A stretch of DNA of 6,953 nt, taken from contig UQQL01000083.1 in assembly GCA_900543275.1 (NCBI GenBank), positions 1 to 6,953 on the forward strand, in the 5' to 3' direction. The notes under the pieces are model-generated. The model was not told the DNA's origin. It did not search any database and was given only the letters and a program-made list of their open reading frames with translations. The position numbers were made by a program, and so were the translations under genes. The DNA comes from an uncultured Collinsella sp. (GTDB lineage: Bacteria > Actinomycetota > Coriobacteriia > Coriobacteriales > Coriobacteriaceae). Below are positions 1 through 5,427 of this stretch, piece after piece (the first letter of the stretch is position 1; each line of letters begins with the position of its first letter).

Positions 1-9
1 TCCAGCCAT

Positions 10-49
10 AAAAAGGCCTCCCATTTCTTGTGTCCAAGAAATGGGAGGC
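10..49. terminator. Strong hairpin, probable intrinsic terminator
   Basis: A perfect 15-bp inverted repeat (16-30 with 35-49) closes a 4-base loop (TGTC). Read on the - strand, the stem is followed by C and then TTTTT (positions 14-10), the form of an intrinsic terminator. On the + strand the stem is followed only by the weak AATTCAT. No - strand gene lies to the right, so the hairpin most likely ends a + strand gene to the left of the window, acts in both directions, or stops antisense transcription. The hairpin is certain; its role is inferred. Confidence 0.65.
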
Positions 50-164
50 AATTCATACGAGCTCGGGGCTCTTTTCGTTTGGATTGCAGGCGTATTGACA
101 GACGAAAACAGTCTGTGTCCGGTATTGAGCCATACGAAAGCGAAATTATCCGTCTTAATTCCGT

Positions 165-227
165 ACGCAAATAAAGACGAAAACCATTTGCGTCTTCTAT
201 AAATCAGTACGCAAACGGTTTTCGTCT
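165..227 (+). promoter_or_regulatory. Clustered dyad operator sites upstream of the AlbA_2 regulator
   Basis: Two 17-bp dyads share the pattern ACG-n-AAA-nnn-TTT-n-CGT, at 177-193 and 209-225. Their centres are 32 bp apart, about three helical turns, so they lie on one DNA face. The two sites also form a longer inverted repeat: 175-193 pairs with 209-227 at 18 of 19 positions around a 15-base loop. An ACGCAAA half site lies at 165-171, and further ACGAAA-like half sites occur upstream (around 103-108 and 134-139). The promoter-proximal dyad ends two bases before the TATAAT at 228-233. Inference: this is an operator, possibly bound by the downstream HTH protein for autorepression. Confidence 0.6.
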
Positions 228-240
228 TATAATACGGTTA
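205..240 (+). promoter_or_regulatory. Promoter of the AlbA_2 regulator gene
   Basis: A perfect consensus -10 hexamer, TATAAT, lies at 228-233, placing the transcription start near 240. No good -35 is seen at the expected 17-bp distance (CAGTAC at 205-210), and the spacer is occupied by the second dyad, so occupancy of that site should block RNA polymerase. The start near 240 argues against the ATG codons at 240 and 244 and for the ATG at 271 as the translation start. Confidence 0.6.
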
Positions 241-270
241 TGAATGGTACGAAACGAGAGGGTTGTGCAT

Positions 271-1524
271 ATGGTTGTTAGAGAGAGCCCTACAGTCGAA
301 TACAAGGAAAGCGTTACGCCGACGTTTCTTAAAACGGTGAGCGCCTATGCAAACTACGGGACGGGCAAGATTGAGTTTGGCGTTGATGACGAGGGCGTGG
401 CTGTCGGCCTTGCAGATCCGGTCGCAGAGTGTCTCCGCATCGAGAACATGATTAATGACAGCTTGGATCCCGCTCCCCGTTACACGCTCGAGCGCGATGA
501 GAAACACGGGACCGTAATCCTTACGGTTTATGAGGGCCAGGACAAACCCTATCGAAGCAAGGGAAAGGCCTACAGGCGAAACGATTCGGCAACGGTGGAG
601 GTCGACCGGTTTGAGTATGGCAGGCTGACGCTCGAAGGCAGCAACGTAACGTTCGACGCGCTCACGTCGGCTCGCCAGGACTTGAGTTTTCACACGCTCG
701 AGCATAAGTGTGTTGAACATCTCGGCATTTCCGAGCTAACGCCGGATATTATGCGCACGCTTCGCTTGCTCGGCAAGGATGGCTATACCAATGCCGCGGC
801 GATTTTAGCGGATAAGAATGATTTTCCAGGCATTGACTGCGTCCGTTTTGGCGATACCGAGGATGTGATCTTGGATCGCGAGGCGGCGACAAATGTATCC
901 GCAATTGAGCAGGCGGACAGCGCGGTGGCTATGTTTGCACGCTACTACCGTTATGAGCGTATCGAAGGGATGGAGCGCGTCCAAACCGATCGAATTCCTC
1001 TTGAGGCATTCCGCGAAGCTGTTGCAAACGCTTTGGTGCATCGGACGTGGGACGTTCGAGCGAACGTTCAAATTGCCCTGTACGATGATCGTGTCGTTGT
1101 GACCTCCCCCGGATCGCTGCCCGCCGGTTTGACGACAGAACAATACCTGTATGGGCAGATATCCGTGCTCAGAAACCCCATCGTTGCAGAGGCCTTCTTA
1201 AAGCTGGATTATATCGAGAAATTTGGTACGGGAATTGCGCGCATTAGACGTGCCTATCGCGATTCGATCAATCAACCAATTTTTGATGTTCGCGGCGGCA
1301 TGGTGGCCGTCACATTGCCCGTTACCGATGCCTTTGAAGGGTCCGAGGAAGAGGCCCAGGTTCTCAAGGCCTTGTCGGGCGGGCGAATTATGTCGCGAAG
1401 CGAGATTGAAAAACAGACGGGGCTGAGCCGCATGCGGACGTTGGCGGCACTCGAATCTCTGCTTGAACGGAATGCAATCGTAAGGCAGGGAACCGGGCGG
1501 GCCACGAAATACGAGCGCTCATAG
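271..1524 (+). CDS. AlbA_2 / GHKL-ATPase domain transcriptional regulator
   Basis: A 417-residue protein of the family annotated as AlbA_2-domain, ATP-binding or 'putative DNA-binding' regulators; the length is normal. The N-terminal AlbA_2 domain (about 1-110) opens with RESPTVEYKES and has the ANYGTGKI...FGVDDEG block at 27-42. A GHKL-like ATPase domain follows, with REAVANALVHR at 248-258 (N253 where the Mg/ATP-binding Asn is expected), SPG in the next strand, and FGTGI at 318-322 as the probable G-box. A winged-HTH segment closes the protein (about 360-417, SRSEIEKQTGLS). The 271 start has GAGAGGG (256-262) at good spacing and begins with the usual family N-terminus; the in-frame ATG at 244 has no ribosome site and sits almost at the transcription start. 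The gene stands alone between hairpins and is less GC-rich than the genes to its right, so acquisition by transfer is possible. The DNA target and the signal sensed are unknown. Confidence 0.88.
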   Translation: MVVRESPTVEYKESVTPTFLKTVSAYANYGTGKIEFGVDDEGVAVGLADPVAECLRIENMINDSLDPAPRYTLERDEKHGTVILTVYEGQDKPYRSKGKAYRRNDSATVEVDRFEYGRLTLEGSNVTFDALTSARQDLSFHTLEHKCVEHLGISELTPDIMRTLRLLGKDGYTNAAAILADKNDFPGIDCVRFGDTEDVILDREAATNVSAIEQADSAVAMFARYYRYERIEGMERVQTDRIPLEAFREAVANALVHRTWDVRANVQIALYDDRVVVTSPGSLPAGLTTEQYLYGQISVLRNPIVAEAFLKLDYIEKFGTGIARIRRAYRDSINQPIFDVRGGMVAVTLPVTDAFEGSEEEAQVLKALSGGRIMSRSEIEKQTGLSRMRTLAALESLLERNAIVRQGTGRATKYERS

Positions 1525-1546
1525 TCCAAAAGAGCTATGGTACAAG

Positions 1547-1586
1547 ACGGACCCCAAGCCAGCGTTGGCTTGGGGTCCGTTATATC
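1547..1586 (+). terminator. Terminator after the AlbA_2 regulator
   Basis: A perfect 15-bp inverted repeat (1547-1561 with 1566-1580) with a GCGT loop starts 22 bases after the stop codon. It is followed by TATATC, and the stem itself ends in GT. The T-tract is poor, but position and stem strength make a terminator the best reading. Confidence 0.7.
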
Positions 1587-1610
1587 CCGGATGGTAACGG
1601 GCCGATTATT

Positions 1611-1676
1611 GTCAAGTTATAGCAAAGTATAGCGACGTACAGCAAAGTATAGTGAGATATAGCAAGCCGTATAGTG
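1611..1676. repeat. 10-bp-period tandem repeat (AGCAAAGTAT-like)
   Basis: Six consecutive 10-base units run from 1611 to 1670 with consensus AGCAAAGTAT: GTCAAGTTAT, AGCAAAGTAT, AGCGACGTAC, AGCAAAGTAT, AGTGAGATAT and AGCAAGCCGT, then a trailing ATAG. The core TATAGC or TATAGT recurs once per unit, that is, once per turn of DNA. Two units are identical and the others diverged, as in an old array of protein-binding iterons or a decayed minisatellite. The array lies downstream of the AlbA_2 gene terminator and far from the next promoter. Function unknown. Confidence 0.75.
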
Positions 1677-1770
1677 CGCCTTGATTTTCAACCCTTGATT
1701 ATCAACCGTCCGTATTTCACAGCAACTTATAACAGGCTCGGGGTGCCAATTTGGGGTGCAGTAGTGCTGC

Positions 1771-1930
1771 GCCACGAAAAGGGCCTATCTACTACGTTTA
1801 AGCCGCAGGGGTCAACCATAGCCGGCTTTTTCGAAAATCGACAAGCTGTCTACCTGCGGTTTTGTTTTCACGGTTTTCGGTATGGCCGAGGCTATCCGTG
1901 TTAACGTAGTAGATGGGCCACTTTTGTGGC
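1771..1930. repeat. 160-bp foldback element with ~30-bp terminal inverted repeats
   Basis: The left end (1771-1801, starting GCCACGAAAAGGGCC) matches the reverse complement of the right end (1901-1930, starting GCCACAAAAGTGGCC). The arms differ by a few substitutions and single-base gaps and share the block ATCTACTACG. Inner segments also pair: CCGCAGG 1803-1809 with CCTGCGG 1853-1859, ATAGCC 1818-1823 with GGCTAT 1890-1895, and CGAAAATCG 1832-1840 with CGGTTTTCG 1871-1879 (one G-U type pair). No target-site duplication is seen. It could be a non-autonomous miniature element, a dispersed extragenic palindrome or a structured RNA. A GTG-started frame (1674-1904) that crosses it is not credible as a gene. 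Confidence 0.65.
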
Positions 1931-1960
1931 AAGGGGGCCGATCTGCGGGCCAGGGTAGCT

Positions 1961-2001
1961 AAAAGAGCCCCGTCCCAAAAAGACTGATTGGGAGCTGGGG
2001 C
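1961..2001 (-). terminator. Imperfect hairpin with - strand T-run
   Basis: GCCCC (1967-1971) pairs with GGGGC (1997-2001), and TCCCA (1973-1977) pairs with TGGGA (1989-1993), around an 11-base loop. Read on the - strand it is followed by TC and TTTT (1964-1961). It precedes the GntR gene promoter and could insulate it, but no - strand gene is present for it to terminate. Weak call. Confidence 0.3.
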
Positions 2002-2019
2002 GTGTCGATGCGATAGTAT
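1988..2019 (+). promoter_or_regulatory. Promoter of the GntR-family gene
   Basis: TGCGATAGTAT at 2009-2019 supplies a -10 (GATAGT or TAGTAT), with a weak TTGGGA -35 candidate at 1988-1993, 18 bp before GATAGT. The same 11-mer occurs in front of glnA (3982-3992), which supports its being a promoter core used by this organism. Transcription would start near 2025, after the upstream GTG codon at 2023. Confidence 0.5.
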
Positions 2020-2064
2020 TACGTGGTGAAATTCGACAAACCGTGGGCTTCATCCGAGGGCTTT

Positions 2065-2757
2065 ATGGAACAACACCAGCATTATCAGAGCCTGCAAGAT
2101 CAGGCATACAACGCACTGCGCTCCAAGATCATCTATGCCGAGCTCAAGCCCGGCACGCGCCTTTCGGCGATTGGTCTGGAAAAGGAGACGGGAATCGGGC
2201 GTACGCCCATTCGCGAGTCCTTTGTGCGCCTGCGCGAGCAGGAGCTGGTGGAAACGCGTCCCAAGAGCGGCACCTACGTCTCTAAGATCAGCATGGAACA
2301 CGCCGAGAATGCCTGTTTCTTGCGCGAGAAACTCGAGAGAAGCGTGCTTATTAAATGCTGTTCGGCCGCTTCGCCCGAGCAAAAGTATCGGCTCGAGCAG
2401 ATTCTTGCCGAGTCCGAGTCGCTCGACCATAGCGAAACGCGTCGTTTCTTTGACCTGGACAACCTGTTCCATGAGACGTGTTTCGTGATTGCCGGTCGTC
2501 ACATGCTGTGGGATTGGATGAAGAGCGTCAACACGCATTTTGAGCGATACAACTGGTTGCGTATGGTGTCGCAGGACCTGGATTGGGAGCCGATTCGTCG
2601 ACAACATCGTCGGATTCTCGAGGCCATTAAGAGGGGCGATACCGACACGGCGAGCTACCTGGCAGAGACGCACTTGCATCTGATGCCCGAGGAGCAGGGC
2701 CCGGTTATCGCCTTGCATCCTGACTATTTCGAGCTGTCCAAAGATTCGTCTATCTAG
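2065..2757 (+). CDS. GntR-family (FadR/FCD-type) transcriptional regulator
   Basis: A 230-residue DNA-binding repressor or activator of the FadR subfamily, normal in length. The N-terminal winged HTH (about 8-74) shows the GntR pattern: an LKPGTRLS turn, then TGIGRTPIRESFVRL as the recognition helix region, and a wing ending SGTYVS. The C-terminal FCD ligand domain (about 80-205) has the expected metal/ligand residues D132 and H136 (DNLFH), H181 (RQHRRILEAI) and H203, so it probably binds a carboxylate-type metabolite through a metal ion. The start at 2065 is chosen because GAGGG (2056-2060) precedes it and the open GTG at 2023 lies at or before the likely transcription start. No enzyme or transporter gene is adjacent, so the effector and target cannot be named. 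Confidence 0.9.
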   Translation: MEQHQHYQSLQDQAYNALRSKIIYAELKPGTRLSAIGLEKETGIGRTPIRESFVRLREQELVETRPKSGTYVSKISMEHAENACFLREKLERSVLIKCCSAASPEQKYRLEQILAESESLDHSETRRFFDLDNLFHETCFVIAGRHMLWDWMKSVNTHFERYNWLRMVSQDLDWEPIRRQHRRILEAIKRGDTDTASYLAETHLHLMPEEQGPVIALHPDYFELSKDSSI

Positions 2758-2781
2758 CCCATCATCGCATCTGCTCGAGGC

Positions 2782-2845
2782 GCAAAAACGATGCCGCTCA
2801 CCTACAACGTTTTGCAAGCGAGATTTTTAAAAAAATGCCTAAAAT
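2782..2845 (+). promoter_or_regulatory. Probable promoter/operator region of the LacI-family gene
   Basis: The 125-bp gap between the GntR and LacI genes contains TAAAAT at 2840-2845, a 5-of-6 match to a -10, but no convincing -35 at normal spacing. An imperfect inverted repeat, GCAAAAACG (2782-2790) against CGTTTTGC (2808-2815), and an AACGTT centre (2806-2811) resemble the CG-centred operators of LacI-type proteins, so autoregulation is possible. The stretch is AT-rich, with A-runs around 2829-2835. Confidence 0.35.
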
Positions 2846-2882
2846 GGCTCAGACTGCCGACAATTGGGAAACGGGGTGCGCT

Positions 2883-3905
2883 ATGGCGCAGATGAGAATC
2901 AAGGACATTGCCGCCGAGGCGGGCGTGAGCCCGGCCACGGTTTCGCGCTATCTCAACAACCGCCCCGGGCAAATGACCGAGGAAACTCGCGCGCGCATCG
3001 CGGCGGTTATCGAGCGCACCGGCTATCGCCCGCGTGCCGCCGCGCGCAATCTGCGCAGCTCACGTACCAACCTCATCGGCGTGATCCTGGCCGACATCGC
3101 TAACCCGTTCTCCAGCGCCATGCTCGAAGGGCTTTCCGCCAGCGCCGCCGCGCGCGGCTGCTCGCTCATGACGGCCATTAGCGGCAACGACCCCGCCAAG
3201 GAGGCAGAGTCGCTCACCAGACTTATCGATGCCGGTGTGGACGGCCTGGTCGTCAATACCTGTGGAGGCAACGACAAGGCGATTGCCGCGGCTGCGGGGC
3301 GCCTGCCCGTCGTGCTGCTCGACCGCGATGTCGCCGACGGTGGCATCGATCTGGTGACCTCTAACAACCGCGAGCTGGTTGCCGGCCTGGTAGGCGCCTT
3401 GGCCGCTGCTGGCAGCGAGCGCCTGTGCCTGCTCACCGAGGCAAGCGATGACAGCCCCGTGCGTCGCGAGCGCGCCGAGGCCTTTGCCGACGAGCTTTCG
3501 CGCCGCGGTCTTGCGGGCGAGGTCGTCACCCTGGCCGACGGTGGCGCCACGGGTGTCAGTCGCCTGGACGAGACCATCCGCGGCTATGCGGGTAAAAAGC
3601 TCGGCCTCATTGCCGTCAACGGTCTGGTCTTCCTGCGCCTGACCGAGGCGCTGGCACAGTTGGGACCTTCGTTGCCGGCGGGTCTCAAGATCGCAACGTT
3701 TGACGACTATCCCTGGAACCACGTGCTCTTTGGCGGTGTGACCACGGCCGCGCAGGACACCCTCACCATTGCCGAGCGCGTGGTCGAGCGCCTGTCCGAG
3801 CGCATCGACGTTGTTACCACTACGGTGGGCGATGCCGCAAAGCTCGCCCCCAAGCGCATCGAGGTCCCCGGCCACATCGAACACCGCGCTTCGACCTCGC
3901 GCTAA
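2883..3905 (+). CDS. LacI-family transcriptional regulator
   Basis: A 340-residue sugar-responsive type regulator of normal length. The LacI HTH is at about 4-27 (IKDIAAEAGVSPATVSRYLN), with the hinge region near 45-60 (RPRAAARNLRSSRT) leading into LIGVILADIANPF, the classic start of the periplasmic-binding-like effector domain (about 62-330). The late block TFDDYPWNHVLFGGVTT resembles the KdgR (2-keto-3-deoxygluconate) branch of LacI proteins; that placement is tentative. The 2883 ATG has GGGG at 2873-2876 in front and puts the HTH at the usual distance from the N-terminus; the in-frame ATG at 2835 lacks a ribosome site and would add 16 atypical residues. GC-rich, unlike the left third of the window. 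No sugar operon is visible nearby. Confidence 0.9.
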   Translation: MAQMRIKDIAAEAGVSPATVSRYLNNRPGQMTEETRARIAAVIERTGYRPRAAARNLRSSRTNLIGVILADIANPFSSAMLEGLSASAAARGCSLMTAISGNDPAKEAESLTRLIDAGVDGLVVNTCGGNDKAIAAAAGRLPVVLLDRDVADGGIDLVTSNNRELVAGLVGALAAAGSERLCLLTEASDDSPVRRERAEAFADELSRRGLAGEVVTLADGGATGVSRLDETIRGYAGKKLGLIAVNGLVFLRLTEALAQLGPSLPAGLKIATFDDYPWNHVLFGGVTTAAQDTLTIAERVVERLSERIDVVTTTVGDAAKLAPKRIEVPGHIEHRASTSR

Positions 3906-3914
3906 CCATTCGTT

Positions 3915-3942
3915 CGTGACGGCCTGTTCGCGCACGTTTTTT
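3915..3942 (+). terminator. Possible terminator after the LacI-family gene
   Basis: CGTG (3915-3918) can pair with CACG (3933-3936), with limited extra pairing inside, immediately followed by TTTTTT (3937-3942), ten bases after the stop codon. The T-run is good and the stem short, so this is a modest call. Confidence 0.4.
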
Positions 3943-3958
3943 GAGCGCTTGATACGCT

Positions 3959-3992
3959 TTAACCCTGCGGAAACATTTTTCTGCGATAGTAT
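3959..3992 (+). promoter_or_regulatory. glnA promoter with GlnR-box-like site
   Basis: TTAAC-n6-GAAAC (3959-3974) matches half of the actinobacterial GlnR consensus GTnAC-n6-GAAAC, with one mismatch in the first block and the hallmark AC-n9-AC spacing. It is followed by TGCGATAGTAT (3982-3992), a -10 region. There is no recognisable -35, and the GlnR-like box occupies that position, as expected for an activator-dependent promoter. TCTGCGATA occurs twice at 12-bp spacing (3980-3988, 3992-4000), so a second -10 (TATAGA, 3999-4004) is possible. The GlnR assignment is inference supported by the linked regulator gene at 5428. Confidence 0.5.
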
Positions 3993-4039
3993 CTGCGATA
4001 TAGACCAGTCGAAACCCGCCCGAAAGAAAGGGGAGCGAC

Positions 4040-5377
4040 ATGAACCAGCAGAACATCGATTACGTACTCCGCTCCGTAGAGCAGCGTGATATCCGCTTTG
4101 TGCGTCTGTGGTTTGTCGACATTCTCGGCCGCCTCAAGAACTTTGCCATTAGCCCCGAGGACCTCGAGGTCGCTTTTGAGGAGGGTATTGGCTTTGACGG
4201 CTCCGCCATCGAGGGCTTTGCCACGCCCGAGGAAGCCGACATGCTGGCGTTCCCCGATGCTTCGACCTTCCAAATCCTGCCGTGGCGCCCGAGCCACAAC
4301 GGCGTCGCCCGCGTGTTCTGCGACGTGTGCACTCCCGATCGCAAGCCGTTTGCCGGCGACCCACGCGATGCCCTGCGCCGCATGTTCCGCAAGGCCGAGA
4401 AGGCTGGCTATCTGCTCAACGTGGGTGCCGAGCTGGAGTATTACTACTTCCCCGACGAGCACACCCCCGAGCCGCTCGACAACGTGGGCTACTTCGATCT
4501 TTCGGTGAGCGATGCCGCCCGCGACCTGCGTCGCAACACGGTCCTCACGCTCGAGAAGATGTCCGTGCCCGTGGAGTACACCTTCCACGCCGCCGGTCGC
4601 TCGCAGCATGGCATGAGCCTGCGTCACGCCGAGGCCCTGAGCATGTCCGACGCTATCACCACGGCCAAACTCATCATTAAGCAGCAGGCCTACGAGAGCG
4701 GTTGCCACGCTTCCTTTATGCCCAAGCCGTTGGCGGGCGAGGACGGCAGCGCCATGTTTTTGCATCAGTCGCTGTTCGACCACGACGGCAACAACGTCTT
4801 TTGGGGCGAGGACGACGAGAAGTACCACCTCTCCGAAATCGCCAAGCACTACATGGCCGGCATCTTGGCGCACGCGCGCGAGATCAGCGCCATCACCAAT
4901 CCCACGGTCAACTCGTACAAGCGCATCACCACGGGTGGCGACTCCGTGCCGCAGTACGCCACGTGGGGCCTGCGCAACCGCGCGAGTATGGTCCGCATCC
5001 CGGTCTACAAGCCCGGCAAGCCGCTGTCCACGCGCATCGAGCTGCGCAGTCCCGACCCCATGGCCAACCCGTACCTGGTCAACGCCGTCACGCTGGCGGC
5101 TGGTCTGGACGGCATCGAGCGCAGGCTGGAACTCCCGCCCGAGGCCACGGCCGAGACGCTCAAGCTTACCGACCGTCAGATGGTCGAGGCCGGCTACGCG
5201 CCGCTGCCGCGCTCGCTCAAAGAGGCGCTTGACGTGTTTGAGGACTCGCAGTTTATGAAGGATGCCCTCGGCGAGCACATTCACAGCTTCTTCCTCAAAA
5301 AGAAGCGCGACGAGTGGCATAAATTTGAGTCTACGATCACCGAGTGGGAGATCAAGCACTACCTGGCGAACTCCTAA
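4040..5377 (+). CDS. glnA: Type I glutamine synthetase family protein, variant metal site
   Basis: A 445-residue GS of the short GSI-alpha type, which lacks the adenylylation-region insertion. GS normally makes glutamine from glutamate, ammonia and ATP as a cytosolic dodecamer. Blocks seen: the beta-grasp domain with GFDGSAIEGF (51-60), E131 and E133 (GAELEYYYF), FMPKPLAGEDGS, NSYKR ending at R295, RNR (312-314), and RIELRSPDP with E334 and R336. Oddity: where the family has HHEVAPxQHE, this protein has FHAAGRSQHG (182-191), so both glutamates that bind the n1 metal are lost (A184, G191). In the GSGMHxH block it has SAMFLH, so the n2-metal histidine is Phe240. The flap Glu is Asp301. Ordinary GS activity is therefore doubtful; a specialised ligase or regulatory GS-like protein is possible. 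AAAGGGGAG (4027-4035) supports the start. Probably cotranscribed with the GlnR-like gene downstream. Confidence 0.9.
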   Translation: MNQQNIDYVLRSVEQRDIRFVRLWFVDILGRLKNFAISPEDLEVAFEEGIGFDGSAIEGFATPEEADMLAFPDASTFQILPWRPSHNGVARVFCDVCTPDRKPFAGDPRDALRRMFRKAEKAGYLLNVGAELEYYYFPDEHTPEPLDNVGYFDLSVSDAARDLRRNTVLTLEKMSVPVEYTFHAAGRSQHGMSLRHAEALSMSDAITTAKLIIKQQAYESGCHASFMPKPLAGEDGSAMFLHQSLFDHDGNNVFWGEDDEKYHLSEIAKHYMAGILAHAREISAITNPTVNSYKRITTGGDSVPQYATWGLRNRASMVRIPVYKPGKPLSTRIELRSPDPMANPYLVNAVTLAAGLDGIERRLELPPEATAETLKLTDRQMVEAGYAPLPRSLKEALDVFEDSQFMKDALGEHIHSFFLKKKRDEWHKFESTITEWEIKHYLANS

Positions 5378-5427
5378 TCGCGCTGGCTTGTTCCAGTACG
5401 ATTGAGCTCATTTCTTTGGAGGCCGAT

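Noticed and set aside
95..123. TTGACA at 95-100 as a -35 element
   Set aside because: No -10 lies 15-19 bp downstream; the hexamer overlaps a short palindrome (ACAGAC 98-103 with GTCTGT 111-116).
244..270. Longer N-terminus of the AlbA_2 protein from the ATG at 244
   Set aside because: It would start about 4 bases after the predicted transcription start with no ribosome site; the ATG at 271 has GAGAGGG upstream and the family-typical N-terminus.
1611..1676. CRISPR array
   Set aside because: The units are only 10 bp, contiguous and without spacers, and there are no cas genes.
1674..1904. GTG-started 76-codon frame on the + strand
   Set aside because: It has no ribosome site, starts inside the 10-bp repeat array and runs through both arms of the foldback element, whose symmetry explains the open frame.
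2050..2817. 255-codon open frame on the - strand opposite the GntR-type gene
   Set aside because: It shows no recognisable domain and is fully overlapped by a gene with clear GntR and FCD motifs.
2835..2882. Upstream ATG extension of the LacI-type gene
   Set aside because: It lacks a ribosome site and would place the HTH about 20 residues in, unlike the family; the ATG at 2883 fits better.
3959..5359. 466-codon open frame on the - strand opposite glnA
   Set aside because: Long antisense frames are a by-product of GC-rich codon bias; the + strand frame has clear GS motifs and a ribosome site.
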